This document shows, one piece after another, positions 8,151 through 16,800 of a stretch of 22,401 nucleotides of DNA. Positions within the stretch are counted from its first letter, which is position 1. Every line of letters begins with the position of its first letter. The stretch comes from Planctomycetaceae bacterium (GTDB taxonomy: Bacteria; Planctomycetota; Planctomycetia; Pirellulales; Thermoguttaceae): the NCBI GenBank assembly GCA_031259095.1, contig JAIRLW010000402.1:1-22401 (forward strand), written 5' to 3'. The position numbers and the translations under genes were made by a program. A model generated the notes under the pieces. The model searched no databases. It worked only from the letters and a program-made list of their open reading frames with translations, and was not told the origin of the DNA.

Positions 8151-9491
8151 TCAATCTTTTGAAAACCGGTTTTTGCGCAAAATGTGATGATAATGTTGCG
8201 CGAAACGATGTGCTTCGTCACGGACGTATTGCAAAAGACGCAGTACAAACGAATGACGACTTAATCGTAGCGGATTTTCCTGATTCGGTACAAAAACTTC
8301 TTCTTCACGTTTTGCCAGTGAAATGACCAATCCCGGTTGAAACGGAGTTCGGGATAACGCCGTCAGAACCGAATGTAACTGACCTTTACCGCCGTCAATC
8401 AGTAAAAGATCCGGATGCGGATAATCGGTTTCCTCATGCGAAAACCGTCGCGTAACCACTTCCGCCAAACTGGCAAAATCGTCAATTCCCCGAACCGTTT
8501 TAATTTTGTAACGTCGATAGCCCGGTTTGAACGGCAAACCGTCGATAAACCGGACTAAACTGGCAACCATATCCGTTCCGCCAAGATGAGCAATGTCTAT
8601 TCCTTCAATGGTTCGAGGAATTTTTTCCAGTTTCAAAATCTTCTGAAGACCCAACACACCGCGTCGCGGATCAATCATAAACGCTTCCGGCTGAATATGC
8701 GTATCAATTTCACCGCGTTGGTCAAGCGTTTCCAGATGATGAATCTGATCTCGGAGTTCGGCGGCAAGTTCATAGCAACGCTCTTGGGCTGCCTCGCGCA
8801 TTTCCCGCTGAAGATCAGCAAGCAACGATTTTTTTTTACCCTCAAGAAACCGAACCAAACGGTTAATATTTTTCCGGTACTCTTCCGCTGTGATACGAAA
8901 ATTACACGGCGCGGAACACTGATGGATCGAATGTAAAAGACAAGGACGAAACCAACGCCAACGTTCATCGTTAGTTCGTAAATCAAGCGTGCAGGTTCTA
9001 AATCGGAAAATTTTTTGCAACACAAGAATCGCTCCACGCAAACCGGATGAATTAGTAAACGGTCCAAACAACCGAACTCCATGATCTTTGGGCGTCCGTG
9101 TCATTTCGACACGAGGAAACGGTTCACGTGTACGAATTTGCAAATAAGGAAACGTTTTTGAATCTTTCAGATCACGATTATATTTCGGCTGAATATCTTT
9201 AATCAATCGCGCTTCCAACAACAGAGCGTCCACTTCACTTTCCGTCTCAATAAAATCAATGTCGCGGATCTCAGGAATCAACGGAGCGGTTCGGGCGTCT
9301 TCGAGCGCCGCTTTGTGAAAATAGGAAGACGCACGGTTACGTAAATCTTTCGCCTTGCCAATGTAAATTACACGCTCTGCCTCATCTTTCATCAGATAAA
9401 CGCCGGAATGATGCGGAAACGTTTTCACTTTTTCCGCCGCCGGTGAATTGTCTAACAATTCGTTTTGTTCTTGTTTTGATAAATCATCCAT
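8151..9491 (-). CDS. uvrC: UvrABC excinuclease subunit C, short form without HhH domain
   Basis: This 446-residue UvrC makes the two incisions around a DNA lesion in nucleotide excision repair, acting with UvrA and UvrB. The GIY-YIG nuclease spans about 26-102 (GVYL, VIYIGKAKDLRNR, Glu in SEVDALLLEARLIK) and serves the 3' cut. Cys167, Cys184, Cys192 and Cys196 match the four-Cys iron-sulfur site reported in E. coli UvrC. A UVR helical hairpin, the UvrB contact, lies at about 213-250. The RNase H-like nuclease for the 5' cut keeps Asp299, Asp337 or Asp338, Asp366 (LLIDGGKGQL) and His427 (RDEAHRFA). The protein stops about 20 residues after that His, so the C-terminal helix-hairpin-helix DNA-binding domain of the roughly 610-residue E. 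coli enzyme is missing. I saw no HhH-like frame before the 8041 repeat. It may be a lineage form and not a broken gene. The ATG at 9491 has no Shine-Dalgarno sequence. Confidence 0.95.
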   Translation of the reverse strand: MDDLSKQEQNELLDNSPAAEKVKTFPHHSGVYLMKDEAERVIYIGKAKDLRNRASSYFHKAALEDARTAPLIPEIRDIDFIETESEVDALLLEARLIKDIQPKYNRDLKDSKTFPYLQIRTREPFPRVEMTRTPKDHGVRLFGPFTNSSGLRGAILVLQKIFRFRTCTLDLRTNDERWRWFRPCLLHSIHQCSAPCNFRITAEEYRKNINRLVRFLEGKKKSLLADLQREMREAAQERCYELAAELRDQIHHLETLDQRGEIDTHIQPEAFMIDPRRGVLGLQKILKLEKIPRTIEGIDIAHLGGTDMVASLVRFIDGLPFKPGYRRYKIKTVRGIDDFASLAEVVTRRFSHEETDYPHPDLLLIDGGKGQLHSVLTALSRTPFQPGLVISLAKREEEVFVPNQENPLRLSRHSFVLRLLQYVRDEAHRFAQHYHHILRKNRFSKD

Positions 9492-9632
9492 GAATCTGAA
9501 ACGTTAGAGACTTGAGGAACAATATGGGAGAAATGATCTTGAAGAAAAATTCTTGAAGGAAAACACTATTTGTGGAATTTTCGTGTTTTGAAAAATGTAT
9601 CATTTTTTTTGAAACAAAATTATTTGTACCCA

Positions 9633-9690
9633 ATGTCTCTTTAGTCCCTAAAAAAGGGACTTTAGGGACGATAAGGACTAATGGTAATAC
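9633..9690 (-). repeat. GGGAC-type intergenic repeat, copy B (inverted, partial)
   Basis: Bases 9633-9672 match the reverse complement of 1-42 with about two substitutions and one indel, and the match extends leftwards through ATTTGTACCC. AGTCCC and GGGACT flank an A-rich loop and can pair. It lacks the TTTTTAGA terminus. It sits between the uvrC start and the 3' end of the 9790-11988 gene. The rest of 9492-9789 shows no gene. Confidence 0.65.
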
Positions 9691-9789
9691 TGCTTGCATC
9701 CGAAAAATCAAAAGGCCGCCTACTTAATAATCGCTTACTCAATTAATTAGGCACACCTCTGATCAACTTATTTTTATGCGCTGTCTAAA

Positions 9790-11988
9790 CTATTGCCATC
9801 GATAAAATCTTGCTTCGCGGAGGTTTTCACGGAAACGCCAGATGGAAGGCGTCAAAAGAGCGGAAATGCGAAGCGTCAATGTTTTTGAAGTGTCGGTGAA
9901 TTTTGAAACGGCATAAGCACGGGCATTCGGATTCGTGTTTGCCGCAACAATTTTGAGCGGAACCAATCGATCAGGTCTTCCCGATTGAGCAAACGCCCTG
10001 CCCAATTCATAAGCCGAAAACGTAAAAAACATATCGTACACCGGAAGTTTTTCGGTTGTTCCAGAAATCGCTTCAAGAATATGTTGTTCCGCAAAACCGC
10101 CGGAACCAACCGCAAAACAAAGCGCATCCTCCCGAACTCCAAGAACAAGACGTGTTTCACGTTCCGAATATTCCGACGGAATAAGCCATGACAAAAATTG
10201 ATTTTTGATAAACATGCCCGGACGGAAGGAGATACTCGTCAGAACAAACCCTTCCGATTGCATGTAATCCTTGCGGATATTCCGCGCGTAAACTTCTGGG
10301 AAATCCTTTTCAATATCCGAAAAAACAGAATCAAACGCTTCTCTAAATTTTTTACCTTCCACAATATTGTAAACGCCGATAATTCCCTGCTCAAAAGAAC
10401 AGGTTGAAGCGGAGTCAAACCGTCCACTGCGCACCGCCCCGATTAACCCCCAATAATATGCCGCTCCAACTCGTCGGAAAATAACCTCAAGTTTTTGTAC
10501 GTCGGTCAAAGCACCAGTCGGCGTTTTACTCAACACAAAATCAGGCATCGCGTTTGATGTTTCATCCGATGTTGTCGTTTCGGTTTCCTCCAACATGTCC
10601 TTTTCAAGTTGATCCAACGGAATTTGCGCCAACAGTTGCGCCAGACGCTCATTAGGGGTCATTGGGGGTTCTTGGAAGGGACGATTGGGACTGGTTGGGA
10701 CATTGGGGACAGTTTCCAGTTTAGTTTCAGTTTCCGGTTTGGTTTCAATTTCGGTTTCCGGTTTATTTTCAATTTCCGGCTGAGGCGGAATTTTCGGCGT
10801 AAGGCGTTTTCTCGAATCCGGACGGTTACTGCTATTCTTTTCTTCCGACCGCTTTTGTAACTCTGTCCGTTCTTCTTCCATCAAAAGATATTTTCCAAGC
10901 GATTCGTCCAAAATCGTTTCAAGTTCTTTGCTCTGCGACCGCGTTAAATTCATCACAAAATGCGACGCCAAGACTGCGTTTTCTGGACGATAAAAAGCGT
11001 GAAACGGACTTTGGATATGACGGCGTTCTTGCAACAACGCGGCGCGTTCGGTGTTCGGTTTGACAATTTCTTTTTGTTCGATCACATAATCCGCTTGTTC
11101 TTCGTCGTAGGAAAAAGTATATTCAAGGAAATCGGCTTGCTCGGCAAGAGAACGAAGATAACCAATTCCTAATCGCGCGGTTGCTTTTTCAATTTCTGTT
11201 TCCGCTTGCGTAACAGCGTTCATTTCTCCAAGCGTCAATGCCGCACGGGTTGAAAGCGACGGTAAATTTTGCAAGTCGAATCTTGCGGCGATTAAATGTT
11301 TACGGTCAAGCCCTTGCAAAAGAGTGGTAGGATCATTCGGCAAGGCTTTAAGTTGTTGCTCCGACGCAATAAATAACCAACCGTTGTGTTGCTGAACATA
11401 AAGTCGTCCCAAAGGCCAATTGAAAATCTCTTGACGAATCGCATAACGACCATCAGGAAGTTGTTCGGCGTAATCGTTTTTCAGAGACTGACCAAGTTTA
11501 CTGTTCAAGTTGAGCGGAGTGAAAAGAAGCGGATAATACAAAATTCCGTCCGTTTGCAAAATCATTCCAAGCGGTTGCCTTGTATCAAAACCTTGCCCCA
11601 CAACCCGTTCATACACGGCAAGAAAAACATTCAACAACGCCGGTTCTTCCAAACTTCCTTTATCCAAACGGATTTCCTTTGCAACAATTTGAAGAACTCG
11701 TTTAAACTCATCGAAACTGGCAAACGAAATAACCGCAACCGGTTTAAGTTCTGTACCGTTTTCGGTGAAGAGGTTGACGATATTCCGAACACGTTCTAAA
11801 ATTCGTCCATCTCCTTGAATGAGCGGTTCTGGAGTTGGCGAACCGACGCGATAACCGGGTTCGGCGGTTGGAAAACCGGGAATCCGTCGGAGTTGGCGAC
11901 GAATAAACTGCGCCGACGCCGTCTCCGTCAAAAACGCCAACAAGATCACAAAACACAATATCATCCGAATAAATCGGGTAAACGCCAT
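9790..11988 (-). CDS. Secreted protein of unknown function
   Basis: A 732-residue protein that I do not recognise as a named family. Residues 1-26 are a signal peptide: basic start MAFTRFIR, a hydrophobic core and ASA before Gln27. The mature protein has two globular stretches, about 55-365 and 490-732. They are joined by a low-complexity linker (about 385-450) rich in Pro, Glu, Thr and Lys with repeated PETE/KPETE motifs. No lipobox, membrane segment after the signal peptide or catalytic motif is visible, so a periplasmic or surface role is likely. The ATG at 11988 is well supported: GAAAGGA lies 7-8 bases upstream (11996-12002), and a strong sigma70-like promoter lies 60-90 bases upstream. 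The gene stands alone, divergent from pyrH. Part of the linker DNA (10684-10710) resembles the 9-bp GGGAC intergenic repeat. Confidence 0.85.
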   Translation of the reverse strand: MAFTRFIRMILCFVILLAFLTETASAQFIRRQLRRIPGFPTAEPGYRVGSPTPEPLIQGDGRILERVRNIVNLFTENGTELKPVAVISFASFDEFKRVLQIVAKEIRLDKGSLEEPALLNVFLAVYERVVGQGFDTRQPLGMILQTDGILYYPLLFTPLNLNSKLGQSLKNDYAEQLPDGRYAIRQEIFNWPLGRLYVQQHNGWLFIASEQQLKALPNDPTTLLQGLDRKHLIAARFDLQNLPSLSTRAALTLGEMNAVTQAETEIEKATARLGIGYLRSLAEQADFLEYTFSYDEEQADYVIEQKEIVKPNTERAALLQERRHIQSPFHAFYRPENAVLASHFVMNLTRSQSKELETILDESLGKYLLMEEERTELQKRSEEKNSSNRPDSRKRLTPKIPPQPEIENKPETEIETKPETETKLETVPNVPTSPNRPFQEPPMTPNERLAQLLAQIPLDQLEKDMLEETETTTSDETSNAMPDFVLSKTPTGALTDVQKLEVIFRRVGAAYYWGLIGAVRSGRFDSASTCSFEQGIIGVYNIVEGKKFREAFDSVFSDIEKDFPEVYARNIRKDYMQSEGFVLTSISFRPGMFIKNQFLSWLIPSEYSERETRLVLGVREDALCFAVGSGGFAEQHILEAISGTTEKLPVYDMFFTFSAYELGRAFAQSGRPDRLVPLKIVAANTNPNARAYAVSKFTDTSKTLTLRISALLTPSIWRFRENLREARFYRWQ

Positions 11989-12047
11989 CGTTGATTCCTT
12001 TCACAAATAAATAGGAAAATGTAGTTAATGGTTAATTGAATTGTTCT

Positions 12048-12076
12048 ATTGTAAGAAGCAGAATCAGAAAATGCAA
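12048..12076 (-). promoter_or_regulatory. Sigma70-like promoter for the secreted-protein gene
   Basis: On the minus strand, TTGCAT (12071-12076) and TACAAT (12048-12053) are separated by exactly 17 bases. The -10 box lies 60 bases before the ATG at 11988, which has a good ribosome binding site. Confidence 0.6.
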
Positions 12077-12159
12077 TCTTAGGGATATACTTTGTTGAGC
12101 GGTAAGAAATTGTCCTGTAATTGTCTATTTTAATTTTTCCTAACACAAATTTGATTTAA

Positions 12160-12280
12160 AATCATTCGTCCCATTTGTCCCTATTGTCTCTTAGTTCAAT
12201 TTTAGGGACATAAGAGTACATTAGGGACAAATGGGACAAATCATTCTTTGATTAAAAAAGAATTTTTAGAGATTCCTAAT
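12160..12280 (+). repeat. GGGAC-type intergenic repeat, copy C, with long hairpin
   Basis: The left arm 12160-12193 and right arm 12211-12245 pair over about 34 bp with three mismatches and one bulge, leaving a 17-base loop. GGGAC occurs at 12205, 12224 and 12233. A GATTAAAAAAGAA spacer leads to TTTTTAGAGATTCCTAAT at 12263-12280, the terminus shared with the other repeats. Confidence 0.8.
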
Positions 12281-12321
12281 AGAAGGTAGGCAACCTTTTG
12301 GCAAAAGGTCGCCTACCTTCT
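12281..12321. repeat. Strong 41-base hairpin
   Basis: AGAAGGTAGGC (12281-12291) pairs exactly with GCCTACCTTCT (12311-12321). After one A/C mismatch an inner ACCTTT/AAAGGT stem continues. No T-tract follows on either strand, so it is not a typical terminator. It abuts the terminus of copy C and overlaps the first unit of the 21-bp array. Confidence 0.8.
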
Positions 12322-12421
12322 ATGGTCAAGTTATAGTCTTCTATGACCGAGTTATAGTCTTCTATGGCTGAATTATAGTCTTCTATGGCTGAGTTATCGT
12401 CTTCTATGACCGAGTTTCAGT
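12317..12421. repeat. Five 21-bp tandem repeats
   Basis: Units start at 12317, 12338, 12359, 12380 and 12401, each of the form CTTCTATGRYYRAGTTATAGT with a few substitutions, mostly in the middle (GGTCAAG, GACCGAG, GGCTGAA, GGCTGAG). The period is exactly 21 bp, two helical turns. No reading frame is evident. Confidence 0.9.
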
Positions 12422-12679
12422 CTTTTCCAATCACCTTTCCGGTTTCCCATGTTGTCATGTATTATCCGTTATGGCGAGGAATTGGCAGGCAATATACTCC
12501 TCACACTTTAAAATTCGGTTAAACTTTTTTTCTGATATGAAATTTTTCGGCGAGTCATGTGCGCAGCAGCATCTTGTCTTTTTTGATGTTGTTGAAGAAA
12601 TTTTTACAGGCGCCGACGAAGCCGGTCTATTTTTCATAATAGTTATTATCACCGGAAATTTCAGGCTTAACCATGATGA

Positions 12680-12710
12680 TTGACAAATCGCCATAACCTT
12701 ATAATATAGT
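12680..12710 (+). promoter_or_regulatory. Candidate promoter for pyrH
   Basis: TTGACA at 12680-12685 is followed by TTATAATATAGT at 12699-12710. TATAAT at 12700 gives a short 14-base spacer, while TAATAT at 12702 gives 16 and TATAGT at 12705 gives 19, so one of these could serve. It lies about 150 bases before the pyrH ATG, with a repeat terminus in the leader. Confidence 0.5.
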
Positions 12711-12754
12711 AGTACAATCACCTGAATGATGAAAATGGTTTCAAATCCAAAATA

Positions 12755-12769
12755 GAGAACCTCTAAAAA
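12755..12769 (-). repeat. Isolated repeat terminus upstream of pyrH
   Basis: GAGAACCTCTAAAAA is the reverse complement form of the TTTTTAGAGGTTC terminus seen at 93-110. No partner arm is evident on its right, so it may be a decayed element. It would lie in the pyrH leader if the promoter at 12680 is used. Confidence 0.5.
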
Positions 12770-12858
12770 TTCAATTTGTAATATTTCCTTCAAAATCGGG
12801 ATGCGTAACTTGAAACGGCTTCCTTTTATCCTTTAACTTAACTTTAAGACTAAAAACT

Positions 12859-13584
12859 ATGTCAACATTAGAAAAACCTCGTCGGGTGATACTCAAGATT
12901 TCCGGAGAATGTTTTTGTCCGCCGAAAGAGCGCGGAATTGCGATGGATTCGGTGATGCATCTTGCGGAACAGGTTGCCGAAGTCGCCAAACAAGGAGTTC
13001 AGATTGCAATTGTGATGGGCGGCGGCAATATTTTACGCGGCGGTCAGTTCAAAGCCGCAAACGCTTCTATTCAGGAATCGACCGCTCATTATATGGGAAT
13101 GTTGGCAACCGTAATCAATGGTCTTGCTCTTCAGGATGCGATTGAACTTGTCGGTCAGCCGACACGGTTAATGACCGCGTTTGCGATGGATGTTGTTGCG
13201 GAGCCTTACATTCGGCGCCGTGCGGTTCGGCATTTGGAAAAAGGACGGATTATTTTACTGGCAGGCGGAACCGGAAGTCCTTTTGTAACAACCGACACCG
13301 CCGCCGCCCAACGGGCTCTTGAACTCGGCGTTGACGTTTTACTCAAAGCAACCAAAGTTGACGGCGTTTACAGCGATGATCCTGAACAAAATCCGCAAGC
13401 GGTTTTGTATCCTGAACTGACTTACAAAGCGGTTCGGCAACAGAATCTTCGGATTATGGATCAGGAATCTATCGCCAAATGCGGAGAACACAATATGCCC
13501 ATTATGATTTTCAATTTCCGTACAGAAGGAAATCTCAAACGGGCATTACTCGGTGAACGGGTTGGAACGTTTATTACAAAATAA
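12859..13584 (+). CDS. pyrH: UMP kinase
   Basis: A 241-residue amino acid kinase fold enzyme that phosphorylates UMP to UDP with ATP in pyrimidine nucleotide synthesis. Visible features: LKISGE with Lys13 near the N-terminus, the glycine loop MGGGN at 53-57, Arg60, [16 protein letters not shown] at 79-94, [16 protein letters not shown] with Asp146, and [13 protein letters not shown]. The length matches the family (about 240). Position 77, where bacterial UMP kinases normally have an Asp that contacts UMP (Asp77 in E. coli), is His (codon CAT) here. The ATG at 12859 gives the expected N-terminus; no Shine-Dalgarno sequence is obvious. It is usually found with tsf and frr, but neither is near. 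It diverges from the secreted-protein gene and converges with the autotransporter gene. Confidence 0.96.
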   Translation: MSTLEKPRRVILKISGECFCPPKERGIAMDSVMHLAEQVAEVAKQGVQIAIVMGGGNILRGGQFKAANASIQESTAHYMGMLATVINGLALQDAIELVGQPTRLMTAFAMDVVAEPYIRRRAVRHLEKGRIILLAGGTGSPFVTTDTAAAQRALELGVDVLLKATKVDGVYSDDPEQNPQAVLYPELTYKAVRQQNLRIMDQESIAKCGEHNMPIMIFNFRTEGNLKRALLGERVGTFITK

Positions 13585-13891
13585 CTGCAACGGTGTTTTA
13601 GCCGAGAAAGTAAGGATAACGGAAATTTTATATTTTTTTGTATCGCATGCGGCAATATCAGGCAGACCATCTTTCGCCGAAAGGCTGCAGGAATTAGTGA
13701 AACGTCGGCAATTAGAGTTTTCCGAGCATTGGGGGGTCTGATAATTGCCATCCGTCCACAGGGCTTGGGGCAAAAGATTGCCCGCCTGAGGTAAAATGTT
13801 ACCCGCCTTGAATTTCAAAGTATTAAGTAATTAAGTAATTAAGTAGAAGTTACTATCAACTCTCCGTTATCCGCTCTCCGCGATTACTAAT
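13585..13891. other. Gap between convergent pyrH and autotransporter genes, with paired hairpins
   Basis: Two small hairpins sit side by side: GGGCAA/TTGCCC (13768-13783, loop AAGA) and GGTAA/TTACC (13790-13803, loop AATG), separated by GCCTGA and followed by CGCC. A short T-poor sequence follows, so intrinsic termination is weak. A TAATTAAG-type short repeat lies at about 13825-13845. An open frame ending at 13741 overlaps the pyrH end but I cannot support it as a gene. Confidence 0.5.
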
Positions 13892-16800
13892 CTAATAGAT
13901 GTAAGTGAATCCGACCAACGCTTGATGTTCAGCCCATCGGTTGGCGACAGTAGCGTCATAGTTTCCGACAAGAGCCAGAGTTTTGACCGGATTCAGGAAA
14001 ACTTTTGTACCAACACCGGCTTCAAAGAACGATTTTCCAACCGCAACACTTCGGACAGACATTGACGGAACATTGGTTCCAACCATCACACCATTGGCGG
14101 TAGCGAAGTCGTGACCTCCGAGCAATGCACTATAACCAAGTCGTCCGGTGAAGATTGCCCGATCCAGCGTGGTTGTTTCCAACGAAAGTCCGAATCTTGC
14201 CCGTGTTCGGCTGAGTGATGAACGTTCAAATTTCATCGCAATCGGCGAACCGGTTTCGGTAAAAGAGTAACGGAAAGCGTGTTCGGAATCCAGTCCGATG
14301 GTGGGTCTTAGGATGGCAAAGCCTAAGAACAAAGGACGTGAAACATCGAAACTGAAATTAAACGTGTCGCCGTTATACCGGCCATGAGCAACAAGGGACT
14401 GCGACGGATAATCGGGAAGATTAACGTACACATTCCGGTTGGACTTAAAGTTTTGATGTCCAAAACCGATAAAACCTTTCAACTCTATGTAACTGCCAAC
14501 CATCGAACCGCCATAAATTCCGGCTTGGAAGTCGGATCCTTCGATACGGTCGTCGTTTTCGCGTAATTTTGGCGCAGAATAACCAAGTTGAAAACCAACG
14601 GAAGTATTTTGTGCAACCCGTTTATCGAATCCGATTTTGTAACCGGGTCGGTCAATTCCAAATCTTCGCGCATTTCCGTCAGACCGTACCGACACCGTTT
14701 GAACTGTCGGCGTGAACCAAAGGTTGCGCATGTTGGCAATGATTTGACCGCGATATTGTTGCGGAGGTCCCTGAGACGGCGCAACATAAACCATTTGACT
14801 GTCAAGGTTCAACCGGTCAAACGCAACGCGCCAAGGTTGATCAAGCCCCATAAACATTCCGTTGGCAATGGTATCGGGAGCAATTTGTTGTAATAATCCG
14901 CGAACAGCGGTAAGCCGTTCCGCCCGCGACAACGTATCCGTAGAATTAATAGAATTAGCAGCCAAAACAGACGAATCGGTTATATTATTTCCAAACGCCC
15001 ACAATCCTTGAATCAACGGAGTAAGACCGGTTTTTGTTAAATCGGTAACACGGGCGCGATCAATATAGTCGCCAACCGCTTTCGTGTTGAACGTATTTCC
15101 GACGCCGCCGAAACCTGTTACGTTAAGATTGACGTACAAATCATGCCGGCCGGCGCCGCTGTAAACATCTTGTAAACCTAACGTGTAATAAAGGGAATCG
15201 GTGGTCGCGGCTTTTAGTCCGGTATAATCGGACTTATCGTTTCCTAGAATTTTACCAACAGTTGTAATTCCGCTTGGCGTTGTCCAACCGGTGGTGTTCT
15301 CGCCGGCATAAACGTGAACGGTTGACGTTTCTTTTCCGGTCGTTCCGCCCGATTGGAAAATCGCACTGTGTTTGCTCACATCCAAAATCAACGGATTCAC
15401 CGAACCAAGCAAATCAGGATTCACATAAAAGGTCAGGTTACTGTTACCTGTCATGTAGAAATCAGAATTTGATATGATATTTCCTTGTTTGATTGTTAAA
15501 TCGCCCTGAAACGATTGAACCACTCCTGAACCGATATTCGGATTATAAAACGAAGCGGTCAATGTTCCCGCTCCGTCTTTAATAATACTTGGTCGGCTTG
15601 TAACACTTCTTGAATACGGCAATGCCGGATAGGAACTCATAATCGTCCCATCGTATTGCTGATTCGAACCGATGTTAATCGTCAAGCGATTATCGCGGAT
15701 ATCAAGGGATGTTCCCGCTTTACCCTGAATACCAACCAATGTTGTATCCGTCAGGGTTTGCAATATTCCCGCTTGAATGTCAAAGGTTCCGTTAAATCCG
15801 TCAAAACCGGAGGCAACGGTCAAACTACCCTGTTTGACCACCGTACCGGTTCCGATAATATTTCCGCGAAATTCATTTTCATTGCGATTTTGAGTATTTC
15901 CGTCTTTGAAGTTTTGGATATTCAATGTTAAGGTATTATCGCCGATGAGTATCTTACGTGTCCAATCGCTGGAATTTTCAAGCGTCGCCACACTATCGAC
16001 GTCGGTTCCTCCGCGAAGACCATTCAAGGTTTGATTCGCTCCGGCGGTACTTAGATCAAGAGTTGTTCCTTCCCCGATCAAGTCAACACCTTGACTGGTT
16101 ACAAGATTATTCGCTTTTGTTGTTCGGATTGTTCCTTGTTCAATATCAGTCCATCCGGTGTAAGCGTTGGAGGTTCCATTTAATATGAGACTTCCCAAAC
16201 CGGTTTTGTTCAAATCGGCTGATACATTCTGGACTTGACCGATCACTCCGTTCACCGCCAATTCGGAACCAATACCAACGTTAAAATAGGAATCATGCCG
16301 ACTTCCCAATCGAACGGTATTAGTTAAGGTTACGGTATTCATGTTGTCGGCTAATTTCAACACTGCCGCATATTCGACCGAGCGATCAATATCCTTAACC
16401 ACAACCGGATCCGCCATATTATCAAGATCAAGACCGATTGTAATATTGCCGGTGGTCAAGTTGGTAACATGCGAAAATTGAACGGTTCCTTGACGGATTG
16501 CCAATTGACCTTCGCCGTTGTAACCCCAACGTCCGTTTCCTTGTAACGTCAATGTTCCTGCGCCTTCTTTGTTTAAGACCGCAAAACGCGATGTTGCGGT
16601 TCCTTCGCTAACCACATCGGATTGAATAATTGTTTCGTTGCCTTCTCCGGTTGTTCGAATAACGCTGTTATTCAAATTCACTTCGACATTCGCGTACCGA
16701 ATCATCACCGTTCCGCTTTCGGGACGAAGTTTCGGATCGGCTCCAAGCGTTGTTTCAAAAACCGGTCGGAAACCGTCGGATTGATAGTTGGTCGTACCAA

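Larger units (their letters stand above)
12422..12858. other. Region upstream of pyrH with no convincing gene
   Basis: Short open frames exist on both strands (for example ATG at 12537 to 12683, +), but none has a recognisable product or start signal. A stretch near 12501-12520 resembles 4376-4394. A promoter-like pair is at 12680-12707. A reversed repeat terminus, GAACCTCTAAAAA, lies at 12757-12769, about 90 bases before pyrH. Confidence 0.45.

Noticed and set aside
12317..12421. CRISPR array
   Set aside because: The units are directly adjacent without spacers and no cas gene is present; it is a plain 21-bp tandem array.
12455..12793. Open frames on both strands upstream of pyrH
   Set aside because: No recognisable product, they overlap each other and a promoter-like site, and one crosses a repeat terminus.
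13553..13741. 62-codon frame overlapping the pyrH end
   Set aside because: It starts inside pyrH in another frame. The distal part looks mildly protein-like but has no start of its own and no known family.
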